Positions 36,440 to 43,801 of a stretch of DNA of 64,000 nucleotides are shown here, piece after piece. A program made the translations under genes and the position numbers. The DNA is taken from NCBI GenBank assembly GCA_025060415.1, contig JANXBT010000002.1, forward strand, positions 434,001 through 498,000, read 5' to 3'. The stretch comes from Candidatus Bipolaricaulota bacterium. Its GTDB lineage: Bacteria; Bipolaricaulota; Bipolaricaulia; Bipolaricaulales; Bipolaricaulaceae. The notes under the pieces were generated by a model. It worked only from the letters and a program-made list of their open reading frames with translations, was not told the DNA's origin and ran no database searches. How positions within the stretch are numbered: position 1 is the stretch's first letter; each line of letters opens with the position of its first letter.

Positions 36440-37179
36440 GGGCGCTCCGCCGCTGGCGCCGGAGGAGGCTGCGCACCCGGCCCTTCCCGCCGCAGTGGCT
36501 CCCCTTCCTCACGGGCATCCCGCTCCTCCCCTTCCTTCCCCCGGAGGACCAGGGCGAGCTTTTGGGCTACATCCAGGTCCTTTTGGCGGAAAAGCGGTTT
36601 GAGGGCGCGGCGGGGTTCCGCGTGGACGACCGGGTCCGGGTCACCGTGGCCGGGAACGCCGCCCTCCTCCTGCTCCACCGGGAAACGGACTACTTCCCGT
36701 TCCTGCGCACGGTGGTGGTCTACCCCACCCTGTACGTGGCGCGGTACACGCGGGCCGCCCCGGGCGGGGCGGTGGAGGAAGGGGTGGAGGTGCGGGCTGG
36801 GGAGTCCTGGCCCCTGGGCACGGTGGTCCTGGCGTGGGATGCCGTGGCGGCGGCCGGGTTCGGCCCCGGGGCCCGCAACGTCGTCGTGCACGAGTTCGCC
36901 CACCAGTTGGACCTGGAAGACGGCGCCCTGCAGGGCGTCCCGGTCCTTCCCCCCGCGCTCCGCGGCACCTGGCCGGAGGCGTTCTTCAGGGAGTACGAGC
37001 GCCTGCGGGCCTGGCCCTGGCCCACGCCCCTGAGGGCCGGACGGGAAAGCCCTGCGGAATTCTTCGCCGTGGCCGTCGAGCTCTTCTTCGCCGACCCCTG
37101 GGGCCTACGCGCCCACCACCCCGGCCTCTACCGCCTCCTTGGGGAGCTGTTCCGCCAGGACCCGGCTGCGCTAATCTAG
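36436..37179 (+). CDS. MtfA-like zinc-dependent peptidase
   Basis: 247 residues from the GTG at 36436. The HEFAHQLD motif (about residues 154-161) and a downstream SPAEFFAVAVELFF segment with the third ligand are those of MtfA, which in E. coli binds the glucose repressor Mlc and is a gluzincin peptidase. The protein begins with a run of arginines and tryptophans. It is coupled to the preceding secreted protein by a GTGA overlap. The 3' end overlaps that of trmI by nine bases. An Mlc-like partner is not visible here, so the physiological target is unknown. Confidence 0.87.
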   Translation: MRALRRWRRRRLRTRPFPPQWLPFLTGIPLLPFLPPEDQGELLGYIQVLLAEKRFEGAAGFRVDDRVRVTVAGNAALLLLHRETDYFPFLRTVVVYPTLYVARYTRAAPGGAVEEGVEVRAGESWPLGTVVLAWDAVAAAGFGPGARNVVVHEFAHQLDLEDGALQGVPVLPPALRGTWPEAFFREYERLRAWPWPTPLRAGRESPAEFFAVAVELFFADPWGLRAHHPGLYRLLGELFRQDPAALI

Positions 37180-38001
37180 GCCGGCCTCCGCGTCCTCCGC
37201 GGGGCCCACGGCCTCGGCGGGGTGGCGCGCCAGGGCCTTGCGCGCGGAGACCAAATAACCGGTGAAGCCCACCATGCGCTCCAGGGGCCGCACGCCCTCC
37301 CGCTCCCGCACGAGCATCCGCCGCTCCAGGATCTCCACGGCTTCAATCCACACGAAGCCGTTTTCCGCGAGGGCCTTCACGGCCTGCTTGAGCTGCTCGG
37401 CGGTGGGCACGAGGAGGGCAAGGGGGCGTCCAGGGGCCAGGGCCTCCCGGGCCGGGGGGATGGCCTCCCAAGGTGTGGGCAGGTCCAGAAAGACCGCGTC
37501 CACCTCGCGCACGGGGAAGGGCTCGCCCGCGGTGAGGATCTGGGCCTCCACCCGCTCGGCATACCCAAGCTTTTTGATGTTCTGGAGGGCGTTGTAGAGG
37601 AAGTCGGGCCGGCGGTCGTAGGTGTAGACCTTCCCCTGCGGCCCCACAAGTTGGGCCAGGAGGATGGTGAAGGCACCGGAGCCCGTGCCCATCTCGATGA
37701 CCCGGGCCCCGGGGAAGAGGTCCAGGGCCAACACGAGCCAGCCCGCGTCTTTGGGGTACACGATCTGGGTTTGGCGGTGGACCTTCATCATGCGGTCCGC
37801 CACCCGCGGCCGGAAGGCGATGAAGGGGTGGCCGGTGGAGGAGAGGACCTCCGTGCCCTCGGGCTTCCCCGCGAGGTCGTCGTGGCGGATGACGCCGCGG
37901 TGGGAGTGGAAGGCGCCGCCGGGGGTGAGGGTGACGAGGAAGGTGCGCCCCCGGCCGGTCTCCCAGAGGATCACCGGCTCCCCGTACTCAAGCGGGCGCA
38001 C
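37171..38001 (-). CDS. trmI: tRNA (adenine58-N1)-methyltransferase
   Basis: 276 residues. An N-terminal beta domain precedes a Rossmann methyltransferase domain with VIEMGTGSGAFTILLAQLV for S-adenosylmethionine binding and AVFLDLPTPWEA as catalytic block. TrmI makes m1A58 in the T loop of tRNAs; in thermophiles this stabilises tRNA and promotes thiolation of U54. The start is a GTG at 38001, overlapping the end of ttuA by 14 bases, which places it in one operon with ttuA and ttuB. Confidence 0.93.
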   Translation of the reverse strand: MRPLEYGEPVILWETGRGRTFLVTLTPGGAFHSHRGVIRHDDLAGKPEGTEVLSSTGHPFIAFRPRVADRMMKVHRQTQIVYPKDAGWLVLALDLFPGARVIEMGTGSGAFTILLAQLVGPQGKVYTYDRRPDFLYNALQNIKKLGYAERVEAQILTAGEPFPVREVDAVFLDLPTPWEAIPPAREALAPGRPLALLVPTAEQLKQAVKALAENGFVWIEAVEILERRMLVREREGVRPLERMVGFTGYLVSARKALARHPAEAVGPAEDAEAGLD

Positions 38002-38893
38002 GCTGGGCCATCCTTTCCCGGATGCGGCAGAACCGGCACGGCCCCTGCGCCGCCGTGGGCATCCCGCAGGACGGGCAGTCCCGCACCTCCACTTCCTTGG
38101 GCTTGGGGAGCTGGGGGTGCACGCGCAGGAAGGCCTTGAGGAACGTGATCTTCGTGGAGGGCGCCGCGTCCTCCAGGCGGTTGAGGATGTCCTTGAGGAA
38201 GAGGGAGCGGGCGCCCACGCTGTGCGGGCACTCCTCGTAGATGTAGCGGATCCCGCGGATCAGGCAATAGGCCACCATCTCCCGCTCGGAGAGGAAGACC
38301 AGGGGTTTGACCTTGCGGGCGAGCTTGGGCCCGGCGGGGAGGACGGGGTACTGGCGGGCCAGGTACTCCAGGTCCCAGCGGAGGGTGTTCCCAAGGAGGG
38401 TGGCGGCCTCGTCGTCCAGGTTGTGGCCGGTGGCCAGGGCCGCGTACCCCCCTTCCCAGGCCACGCGGTTCATGAGGTAGCGCTTGAGGGCGCCGCAGTG
38501 GGCGCAGGGCTCCCCCCGCAGGGTCGCCGCGATCTCATCCAGGCCCGCGCCCACCTCCTCCGCCAAGGCCACCACGTGCAGCGGCAGCCCCCGCGCGCGG
38601 GCAAACTCCTCGCAGAACTCCCGGGAGCGGCGGGAGTAGTCAGCAATGCCCAGGTCGATGTAAAGCCCGTCGGCCTTGTAGCCGAGGTGGGTGAGGATGG
38701 CCCAAAGGCCCAGGGAATCCTTCCCCCCGGAGACGGCCACCAGGATCTTCTCCTCCGGGGTGAACATGCGGAACTCCCGGATGGCTCTCTCCGCCTCCTT
38801 CTCCACCCGGGCCACGAGGTGCTCCGGGCAGAGGCGCAGGTTGGCGTGGCGCAGGCGGAGGACGGCCTCGTTCGCGCAAAACGTGCAGCGCAC
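37988..38893 (-). CDS. ttuA: tRNA-5-methyluridine(54) 2-sulfurtransferase TtuA
   Basis: 301 residues. An N-terminal zinc finger (C3, C6, C22, H25), the PP-loop VAVSGGKDSLG (52-62), cysteines C130, C133 and C222 that bind the [4Fe-4S] cluster in Thermus TtuA (same numbering), and a C-terminal finger with CPSC and CRFC are all present. The enzyme adenylates U54/T54 and inserts sulfur delivered by TtuB, making the 2-thiouridine that raises tRNA melting temperature. The GTG at 38893 follows GGAGG by five bases; that site includes the Gly-Gly codons ending ttuB. Confidence 0.93.
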   Translation of the reverse strand: MRCTFCANEAVLRLRHANLRLCPEHLVARVEKEAERAIREFRMFTPEEKILVAVSGGKDSLGLWAILTHLGYKADGLYIDLGIADYSRRSREFCEEFARARGLPLHVVALAEEVGAGLDEIAATLRGEPCAHCGALKRYLMNRVAWEGGYAALATGHNLDDEAATLLGNTLRWDLEYLARQYPVLPAGPKLARKVKPLVFLSEREMVAYCLIRGIRYIYEECPHSVGARSLFLKDILNRLEDAAPSTKITFLKAFLRVHPQLPKPKEVEVRDCPSCGMPTAAQGPCRFCRIRERMAQRAPA

Positions 38894-38894
38894 C

Positions 38895-39086
38895 CTAGCC
38901 TCCGGAGATGACGTCGATGAGCTCGAGCTCCTCGCCGTCCTGGGGCCGGTAGTCCAGGGGGACGATCTTCCCCTCCCGGACCACGAGGACCGTGTCCGGC
39001 AGGATCCCGGCCTCCCGCAGGATCCGCTCCAGGGATTGGCCCGCGGGGGCGGTGAGAACCTTGTCCCTTCGGCGCAGGGTGACCAC
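38895..39086 (-). CDS. ttuB: Ubiquitin-like sulfur carrier protein TtuB
   Basis: 63 residues from the GTG at 39086, ending in ELELIDVISGG. The terminal Gly-Gly is the site of thiocarboxylation in ThiS/MoaD/TtuB proteins. It gives sulfur to TtuA, encoded immediately downstream. The adenylating enzyme TtuC and a sulfur source are not in the window. The GTG is seven bases after a TATACT -10 box and has no ribosome-binding site, so a leaderless mRNA is likely. A longer reading from a TTG or ATG upstream would include the promoter. Confidence 0.88.
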   Translation of the reverse strand: MVTLRRRDKVLTAPAGQSLERILREAGILPDTVLVVREGKIVPLDYRPQDGEELELIDVISGG

Positions 39087-39093
39087 GGGAAAA

Positions 39094-39099
39094 AGTATA
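39094..39099 (-). promoter_or_regulatory. -10 box of ttuB-ttuA-trmI operon (TATACT)
   Basis: TATACT on the minus strand is followed by seven bases and the GTG of ttuB. No -35 with good match lies 16-18 bases upstream. Confidence 0.5.
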
Positions 39100-39188
39100 C
39101 CCGCCCCGGCCTCCACCGTTTCTCCACAACCCCTGCCCCGCCCCTGCACCCTCCTCCGCCAAAATGGAGGGTGGGAGGTGAAAGGATC

Positions 39189-39758
39189 ATGAGGAAACTG
39201 GCCTTTGGCTTTGGCCTTTCGGCCCTGCTTGCGTTGGGCGCGTTCGGACAGGCGCTGGGCGCGCGGGGGGCCGAACCCCTTGGCCGGGAAACCCTCGTCC
39301 TCCTCTGGATCAACGCCCTAGAGCTCACCCCCGACCAGATGAAGGCCCTTCTCAGGCTCACGGAAGAGCTCATGCCCCTGCGCGAGGAGATCTTGGCCAT
39401 GCCCGAAAAGCTCTATGAAAAGCTCCTCGCCTTCACGGGGACTCCTAAGGAGCTTCGGGAGCTTTTGGCCGCCTACCAAAAGGAGCTGCAGGAAAAGTTG
39501 CAGGCCCTGGAGGACAAGTTTACTTCCGGCCTGAAGAAGATCCTTACCGTGGCTCAGTGGGAGCGGCTCCGGCACGGAATCTTTGTGGAGCCCGAGCCGC
39601 GCGGTCGGGAGCGCCTGCCCCGCATAATTCCGGAGCCACCCCTCCGACCCGAGCCCCCGTTGCTTCTGCGCCTTGAACTCCTGCGGGGTATGGCCCTGGT
39701 GCGCCTCCTCCCCACCCTTCAGGAAGTCCTCACCGCAAAGCTTGAGGTTCTATTCTAA
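39189..39758 (+). CDS. Secreted Spy/CpxP-like helical protein
   Basis: 189 residues. A signal peptide (MRKLAFGFGLSALLALGAFGQA) is followed by LELTPDQMKALLRLTEEL, resembling the LTxxQ motif of Spy/CpxP periplasmic chaperones, then a long charged amphipathic helix (about 75-125) and a proline-rich tail. It is probably a periplasmic helical chaperone or stress protein. The ATG at 39189 follows GGAGGTGA by eight bases. It lies divergent from ttuB and is followed by a strong terminator. Confidence 0.65.
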   Translation: MRKLAFGFGLSALLALGAFGQALGARGAEPLGRETLVLLWINALELTPDQMKALLRLTEELMPLREEILAMPEKLYEKLLAFTGTPKELRELLAAYQKELQEKLQALEDKFTSGLKKILTVAQWERLRHGIFVEPEPRGRERLPRIIPEPPLRPEPPLLLRLELLRGMALVRLLPTLQEVLTAKLEVLF

Positions 39759-39791
39759 CGGAATAGCCCCACCTGCCGCGGTCCGGTGCCC

Positions 39792-39823
39792 GAAGGGCGG
39801 GCCAAAACCCGCCCTTCTTTTTT
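39792..39823 (+). terminator. Intrinsic terminator after the Spy-like gene
   Basis: GAAGGGCGGG and CCCGCCCTTC form a perfect ten-base-pair stem with a six-base loop, followed by six T. It ends right at the stop codon of the convergent mbhN and separates the two transcription units. Confidence 0.92.
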
Positions 39824-40215
39824 CACTCCACGATGAGCTCGGGAGCGAGCCGGTCGGTGCTGGCCAGGAGGAAGTCCGGGCTCAGGGAAAGGGCGTCCAC
39901 GGGGCAGGCGTCCACGCACTGGGCGCAGAACGTGCAGCGGGCCACGTACATGCGGATCTTCTTCACCTCGGGCTTGAACTCGATCACCTTCGCCGGACAC
40001 ACCCGGATACAAAGCTGGCAACCAATACACTTCTCCCGGTCGTAGGCGATTTTCCCCCGGAACTTGGGGGGCACGGGGACCGGCGGATGGATCTTGGCCT
40101 TCCCCTCTTGCACCTGGGCCAGGAACCGCGTGACCGATTTGGGCATGTACTTGACGGGGAACCGGTTTGTAGCGGGCCGGGAAATGAGCTGGGCAACCAG
40201 GGTCTTCAGGATCAT
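39823..40215 (-). CDS. mbhN: Membrane-bound hydrogenase ferredoxin subunit (MbhN/NuoI-like, 2x[4Fe-4S])
   Basis: 130 residues. Two tetra-cysteine motifs, C63/C66/C69/C73 and C94/C97/C100/C104, would bind two [4Fe-4S] clusters that take electrons from ferredoxin and pass them to the small subunit. The protein is homologous to NuoI of complex I. It is the last gene of the fourteen-gene mbh operon; its ATG overlaps the mbhM stop (ATGA). Confidence 0.93.
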   Translation of the reverse strand: MILKTLVAQLISRPATNRFPVKYMPKSVTRFLAQVQEGKAKIHPPVPVPPKFRGKIAYDREKCIGCQLCIRVCPAKVIEFKPEVKKIRMYVARCTFCAQCVDACPVDALSLSPDFLLASTDRLAPELIVE

Positions 40216-41204
40216 CCTGACACCACCTTGTCCAAAGCCAGGAGCAAAAGACCGCTTAAGGCCACGGCGGTGACGCGCCACCAGAAGCCACGGGCGATCT
40301 GGTCAACCTTGAGGCGGGCCATGCCCACCCGCACCGTGGTCACCGCCGCCGCCATCACCCCGAACACCTTGGCGAGCCAAAAGAGGAGGTCCACGGCCTG
40401 GGCCGCGGCTCCCGCAAGGCCCAAGGGCTGCGCGATCCCGTAGGGCACAAAGAGGGCCACCACGAGCCCAGCCATTACCACCGTGCGTACTGCGTCCGCC
40501 AAGTAGAACAGGGCCAAGTAGGTGCCCGAGTACTCCACAAACAGGCCGCCGGCGATTTCCGTCTCCGCCTCCGGGATGTCGAACGGGATCTTGGCCAGCT
40601 CCGCGGGCGTCACCACAAGGAGCGAGACGAGGAGCACTACAAGCCCAATGAGGCCTAGCGGCCCCACGACGCCCCAAAGGGGGTACCGCGCCATCTGGCC
40701 CAGGGAGAAGGCGGGGGCGATGCCCAAGGTGGAGAGGCGCCAAGCCAGGGCCACGAGGACCACCGCCAGGGGGAACTCGTAGGAGACGAGCATCACCAGC
40801 TCGCGCTGGGCGCCCACCACGCCTAAGGGCGAGCCGGAGGCGAAGCCGCCCAAGGCCATGGCCAGGGCGGGCACAGCGAGAAGGTACAGGACCAAAAGGG
40901 CATCCCCATGGCCCTCGAGGATGGGCCCGAACGGGCCCCAAGGAAGGTAAAGGAGGGCGGTGAAGGAGGCGATGGCGGCCACGAAGGGCATGGCCGAAAA
41001 CACCCAGGCCACCGCGGTTTTGGGGATCACCGTTTCCTTAGCGAGGAGCTTTCCGAGGTCCAGGAAGGGCTGGCGCAGGGGCGGGCCGAGGCGGGCCTGC
41101 ATGCGCGCCGCGATCTTGCGGTCCAAGCCGCGGTAGAGGAGGCCGACGATCCCCCCGCCCACCAGGGCCAACACGGCCTGCCCCAAAATGGCCCAGCCGC
41201 TCAT
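40212..41204 (-). CDS. mbhM: Membrane-bound hydrogenase membrane anchor (MbhM/NuoH-like)
   Basis: 330 residues with about eight membrane helices. The NuoH-type motifs ARMQARLGPPLRQPFLDLGKLL (here split over two helices) and IPFDIPEAETEIAGG with conserved acidic residues are visible. It anchors the hydrogenase arm and links it to the ion-pumping module. Overlaps mbhL and mbhN by ATGA junctions. Confidence 0.94.
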   Translation of the reverse strand: MSGWAILGQAVLALVGGGIVGLLYRGLDRKIAARMQARLGPPLRQPFLDLGKLLAKETVIPKTAVAWVFSAMPFVAAIASFTALLYLPWGPFGPILEGHGDALLVLYLLAVPALAMALGGFASGSPLGVVGAQRELVMLVSYEFPLAVVLVALAWRLSTLGIAPAFSLGQMARYPLWGVVGPLGLIGLVVLLVSLLVVTPAELAKIPFDIPEAETEIAGGLFVEYSGTYLALFYLADAVRTVVMAGLVVALFVPYGIAQPLGLAGAAAQAVDLLFWLAKVFGVMAAAVTTVRVGMARLKVDQIARGFWWRVTAVALSGLLLLALDKVVSG

Positions 41205-42517
41205 CGCTGCATCCTCCGCGTCTTCTCCCAGGAGAGTTTCAAGAGCTTTTCTTTAGGCCAGACCTCTTCCTTCCCACCCCGCACGAGGTACACCCGGTCC
41301 ATGCAGCAAATACAGGGGTCGATGCTGGCCGCGATGATGGGGATGTCCGCGATCTCCTGGTCCTCGAACATGGGGTACCAGCTCAGGAGGTTGGAGTAGG
41401 TGGGAGCCTTCACCTTCCACACGAGGAGGGACTCCTCCCCGGCGGCCAGGCGCACGTAGTGGATGACCTCGCCCCGAGGCGCCTCGTGCCAGCCCAGCCC
41501 CTCCCCCTCCGCCTTCTTCAGGTATGCCAAAAGCGCGGGGATCTTGGGGAAGGAGGTGATCTCCCCTTCCGGCATGTTCTCCAGGGCCTGTTCGATGATG
41601 TTCAGGGACTGCTCCACCTCCAGGAGGCGCACCACGATCTTGTCGTACACGTCGCCCACGGGGGTGAGGCCGTAGTCCTCCGGGGTGATGGCCCGGACCT
41701 GGAAATCGGGGTAGGCAAGGTAGGGCCGGTCCTGGCGCACGTCCTTGCGGAGGCCCGAGGCCCGGGCCGTGGGGCCCACGGCGCAGAGCTCCTCCGCCTC
41801 CTTCGGCTCCAGGACCCCCACGCCCCGGGTGCGGGCCTCCACGGTGGGGTCGCGCAAGAACGCGTCCAGAAGCTGCTCCAAAAGCCCGCGGTAGTAGCGA
41901 ATGGCCTCCCACACCTTGGGGTACTGCTCGGGCGCGATGTCGCGCCGCACCCCGCCGAAGATGGGGATGGCGTAGTCGATGCGGTTCCCGGAGAGCTCCT
42001 CAAGCACGTCCAACACCTTTTCCCGCACCCGCCAGGTGAGGTGGAGGAGGGTGTCGAACCCCAGCTCGTGGGCGGCCACGCCCGCCCAAAGGAGGTGGGA
42101 GTGGATGCGCTCCAACTCCGAGATGATGACCCGGATGTACTGGGCGCGGGGGGGGACCTCGATCCCGGCGGCGCGCTCCACGGCCTGGGTGAAGGCGATG
42201 GGGTGGGAGACGGAGCAGATCCCGCAGATCCGCTCCGCAAGGTACAGGATCTGGATGAGGTTCCGGCCCTGGCGCATGCCCATGAACTCGATCCCCCGGT
42301 GGGCGAAGCCCGTGCGGATGTCCACCCCCACGATGCGCTCGCCCCGCACCCGGAACGTGAGGCGGATGGGCTCCTTCAGGGCGGGATGAATGGGGCCGAT
42401 GGGCACGGCGAAGGTCTCGCCCAGGGCGGCCTCCGCGCCCACCAGCTCCCGCTCCACCACCCGCTCCTCCACCGCCGGGAGGACCGGATCGTTATCCTTG
42501 GGGTTCCTTGCGCTCAT
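41201..42517 (-). CDS. mbhL: Group 4 [NiFe]-hydrogenase large subunit (MbhL-like)
   Basis: 438 residues, homologous to NuoD and to group 4 hydrogenase large subunits. Both nickel-ligand pairs are present: C98/C101 in RICGIC and C402/C405 in DPCICC. It should therefore carry the NiFe(CN)2CO centre and reduce protons, unlike NuoD or the sulfane-reductase paralogues. About 33 residues follow the last ligand; such extensions are usually cleaved by a maturation protease. The ATG at 42517 lies 26 bases inside mbhK. hypA and hypB, needed for nickel insertion, lie at the far end of the operon on the other strand. Confidence 0.95.
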   Translation of the reverse strand: MSARNPKDNDPVLPAVEERVVERELVGAEAALGETFAVPIGPIHPALKEPIRLTFRVRGERIVGVDIRTGFAHRGIEFMGMRQGRNLIQILYLAERICGICSVSHPIAFTQAVERAAGIEVPPRAQYIRVIISELERIHSHLLWAGVAAHELGFDTLLHLTWRVREKVLDVLEELSGNRIDYAIPIFGGVRRDIAPEQYPKVWEAIRYYRGLLEQLLDAFLRDPTVEARTRGVGVLEPKEAEELCAVGPTARASGLRKDVRQDRPYLAYPDFQVRAITPEDYGLTPVGDVYDKIVVRLLEVEQSLNIIEQALENMPEGEITSFPKIPALLAYLKKAEGEGLGWHEAPRGEVIHYVRLAAGEESLLVWKVKAPTYSNLLSWYPMFEDQEIADIPIIAASIDPCICCMDRVYLVRGGKEEVWPKEKLLKLSWEKTRRMQR

Positions 42518-43034
42518 GGCCCTTCTCCCACTCCACCATGCGGTGCAAAAACCGCGCGAGTTCGGGCTCGTCCCGCCGCCAGGGGTGCACGGGGAAGCCG
42601 TCGGGCAAAAACACGTGATCCCGCCGGGGGATCCCCAGGAAGTCCACCCCCAAGAACTCGATCTTTTCCCGCTCCGTGATCTCCGCGCCCGGAAGGACCG
42701 CGCAAAGGGAGGGCGCGGTGGGGTCGGACTTGGGGAGGAAAGTGCGCAGGGTGACCACCACTTCGCCGCCCTCCGTGCCGAACCCCACGGCAAGATGATA
42801 GAGGAGCTCGATGGTTTCCCCGGCGTCGTGGCCGGAGATGACGGAGATGTGCAGGGGTCCCAGGGCCTTCAGGGCGGCCACGGCCTTGGGGAGGGCCTCC
42901 CGCTCCACCTCCGCCCAGACCTCCTCCACCGTCCACTTGCGGCGCACGCCCACCTCCCGGGGGCGCAGCTCGTAGCTCCGGAGCTGCGCGCCCAGGGAGG
43001 CGGTGAGCGCCCGCAGGACCTCCTCCGCCCTCAT
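42492..43034 (-). CDS. mbhK: Membrane-bound hydrogenase subunit (MbhK/NuoC-like)
   Basis: 180 residues resembling the 30-kDa NuoC family: HISVISGHDAGETIELLYHLA, VVVTLRTFLPKSDPTAPSL and LGVDFLGIPRRDHVFLPDG. It is a structural partner of the large subunit. The ATG overlaps the mbhJ stop (ATGA); the 3' end overlaps mbhL. Confidence 0.93.
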   Translation of the reverse strand: MRAEEVLRALTASLGAQLRSYELRPREVGVRRKWTVEEVWAEVEREALPKAVAALKALGPLHISVISGHDAGETIELLYHLAVGFGTEGGEVVVTLRTFLPKSDPTAPSLCAVLPGAEITEREKIEFLGVDFLGIPRRDHVFLPDGFPVHPWRRDEPELARFLHRMVEWEKGHERKEPQG

Positions 43035-43459
43035 GCCTTGGCCCCCAACTTCTCCAATTTGGCCACGGCTTTGACCACCCCGTCGATGATGGCCTCGGGC
43101 CGGGGCGGGCAGCCGGGAACGTACACGTCCACGGGGATGATGCGGTCCACCGGCCCCACCACGTTGTAGCTTTCGTAGAACACGCCGGAGGTGGAGCCGC
43201 AGCCGCCCACCACCACCACGGCCTTGGGATCGGGGGTTTGCTCGTAGACCCTTTTGAGGCGCTCGGCCATGGGCCGGGTCACGGGGCCGGTCACCAGGAG
43301 CACGTCGGCGTGGCGGGGGGTGCCCACAAGCCGGATCCCAAAGCGCTCCACGTCGTAGCGGGGGGTGAGGGCGGCCACGATCTCGATGTCGCAGCCGTTG
43401 CAGGAGCCCGTGGCCACGTGGAAGACCCACAACGCCCGCTTGAACGCCGAAAGCCCCAT
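43031..43459 (-). CDS. mbhJ: Membrane-bound hydrogenase small subunit (MbhJ/NuoB-like)
   Basis: 142 residues. C20, C23, C87 and C117 (CNGCD, GGCGSTSG, PGCPPRP) bind the proximal [4Fe-4S] cluster that delivers electrons to the NiFe site. As in other group 4 enzymes there is a single cluster and no twin-arginine signal, so the protein faces the cytoplasm. It begins the hydrogenase part of the operon after the two-helix subunit MbhI. Confidence 0.94.
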   Translation of the reverse strand: MGLSAFKRALWVFHVATGSCNGCDIEIVAALTPRYDVERFGIRLVGTPRHADVLLVTGPVTRPMAERLKRVYEQTPDPKAVVVVGGCGSTSGVFYESYNVVGPVDRIIPVDVYVPGCPPRPEAIIDGVVKAVAKLEKLGAKA

Positions 43460-43467
43460 GCCCCCTC

Positions 43468-43800
43468 CTAAAGCAAAAGGAGCAGCAATACTACCCCGAG
43501 GACGACCACAAACCAACCGGCGTAGTCGTTGACCACGCCGGAGTGCCAGCCCCGCAGGCGCTCCAGGAGCGGCCGCAGGGCCTCGGTGAGGCCCCAGTAG
43601 AGGTGGAGGGCGCCCACCCGGGGGTTTTCCACCCGCTCGCCGGAGACAAAGGGGAGTTCCTGTTCCGTGCCGCGCTTGTACTCCCGCCGGCCCCGCCACC
43701 ACAGGAGCCCCGCCAGGAGGAACGTGCCCAGGGCCGCCGCCGCCCAGATGAGGGGGCTCCAGTACCCCTGCCCGGTGAGGACCGTCAGGGCCTCCCGCAT
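43468..43800 (-). CDS. mbhI: Membrane-bound hydrogenase linker subunit (MbhI-like)
   Basis: 110 residues with one helix near residues 17-36 and a very hydrophobic C-terminal helix (WFVVVLGVVLLLLLL). Between them is a soluble, probably amphipathic segment (LHLYWGLTEALRPLLERLRGW). This layout fits MbhI, the short protein between the MrpD-like and small subunits in Pyrococcus. The assignment rests mainly on position and topology; sequence conservation is low in this subunit. Confidence 0.75.
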   Translation of the reverse strand: MREALTVLTGQGYWSPLIWAAAALGTFLLAGLLWWRGRREYKRGTEQELPFVSGERVENPRVGALHLYWGLTEALRPLLERLRGWHSGVVNDYAGWFVVVLGVVLLLLLL

Positions 43801-43801
43801 C

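Noticed and set aside
39147-39173. Hairpin CACCCTCC/GGAGGGTG before the Spy-like gene as a regulatory element
   Set aside because: Stem of eight pairs with a loop of eleven in a C/G-rich stretch; there is no T-run or alternate pairing, and it may overlap the promoter by chance.
41201-42517. Reading the large subunit as NuoD of complex I
   Set aside because: Both CxxC nickel-ligand pairs are present, which NuoD lacks, and Mrp-type genes, not nuo genes, surround it.
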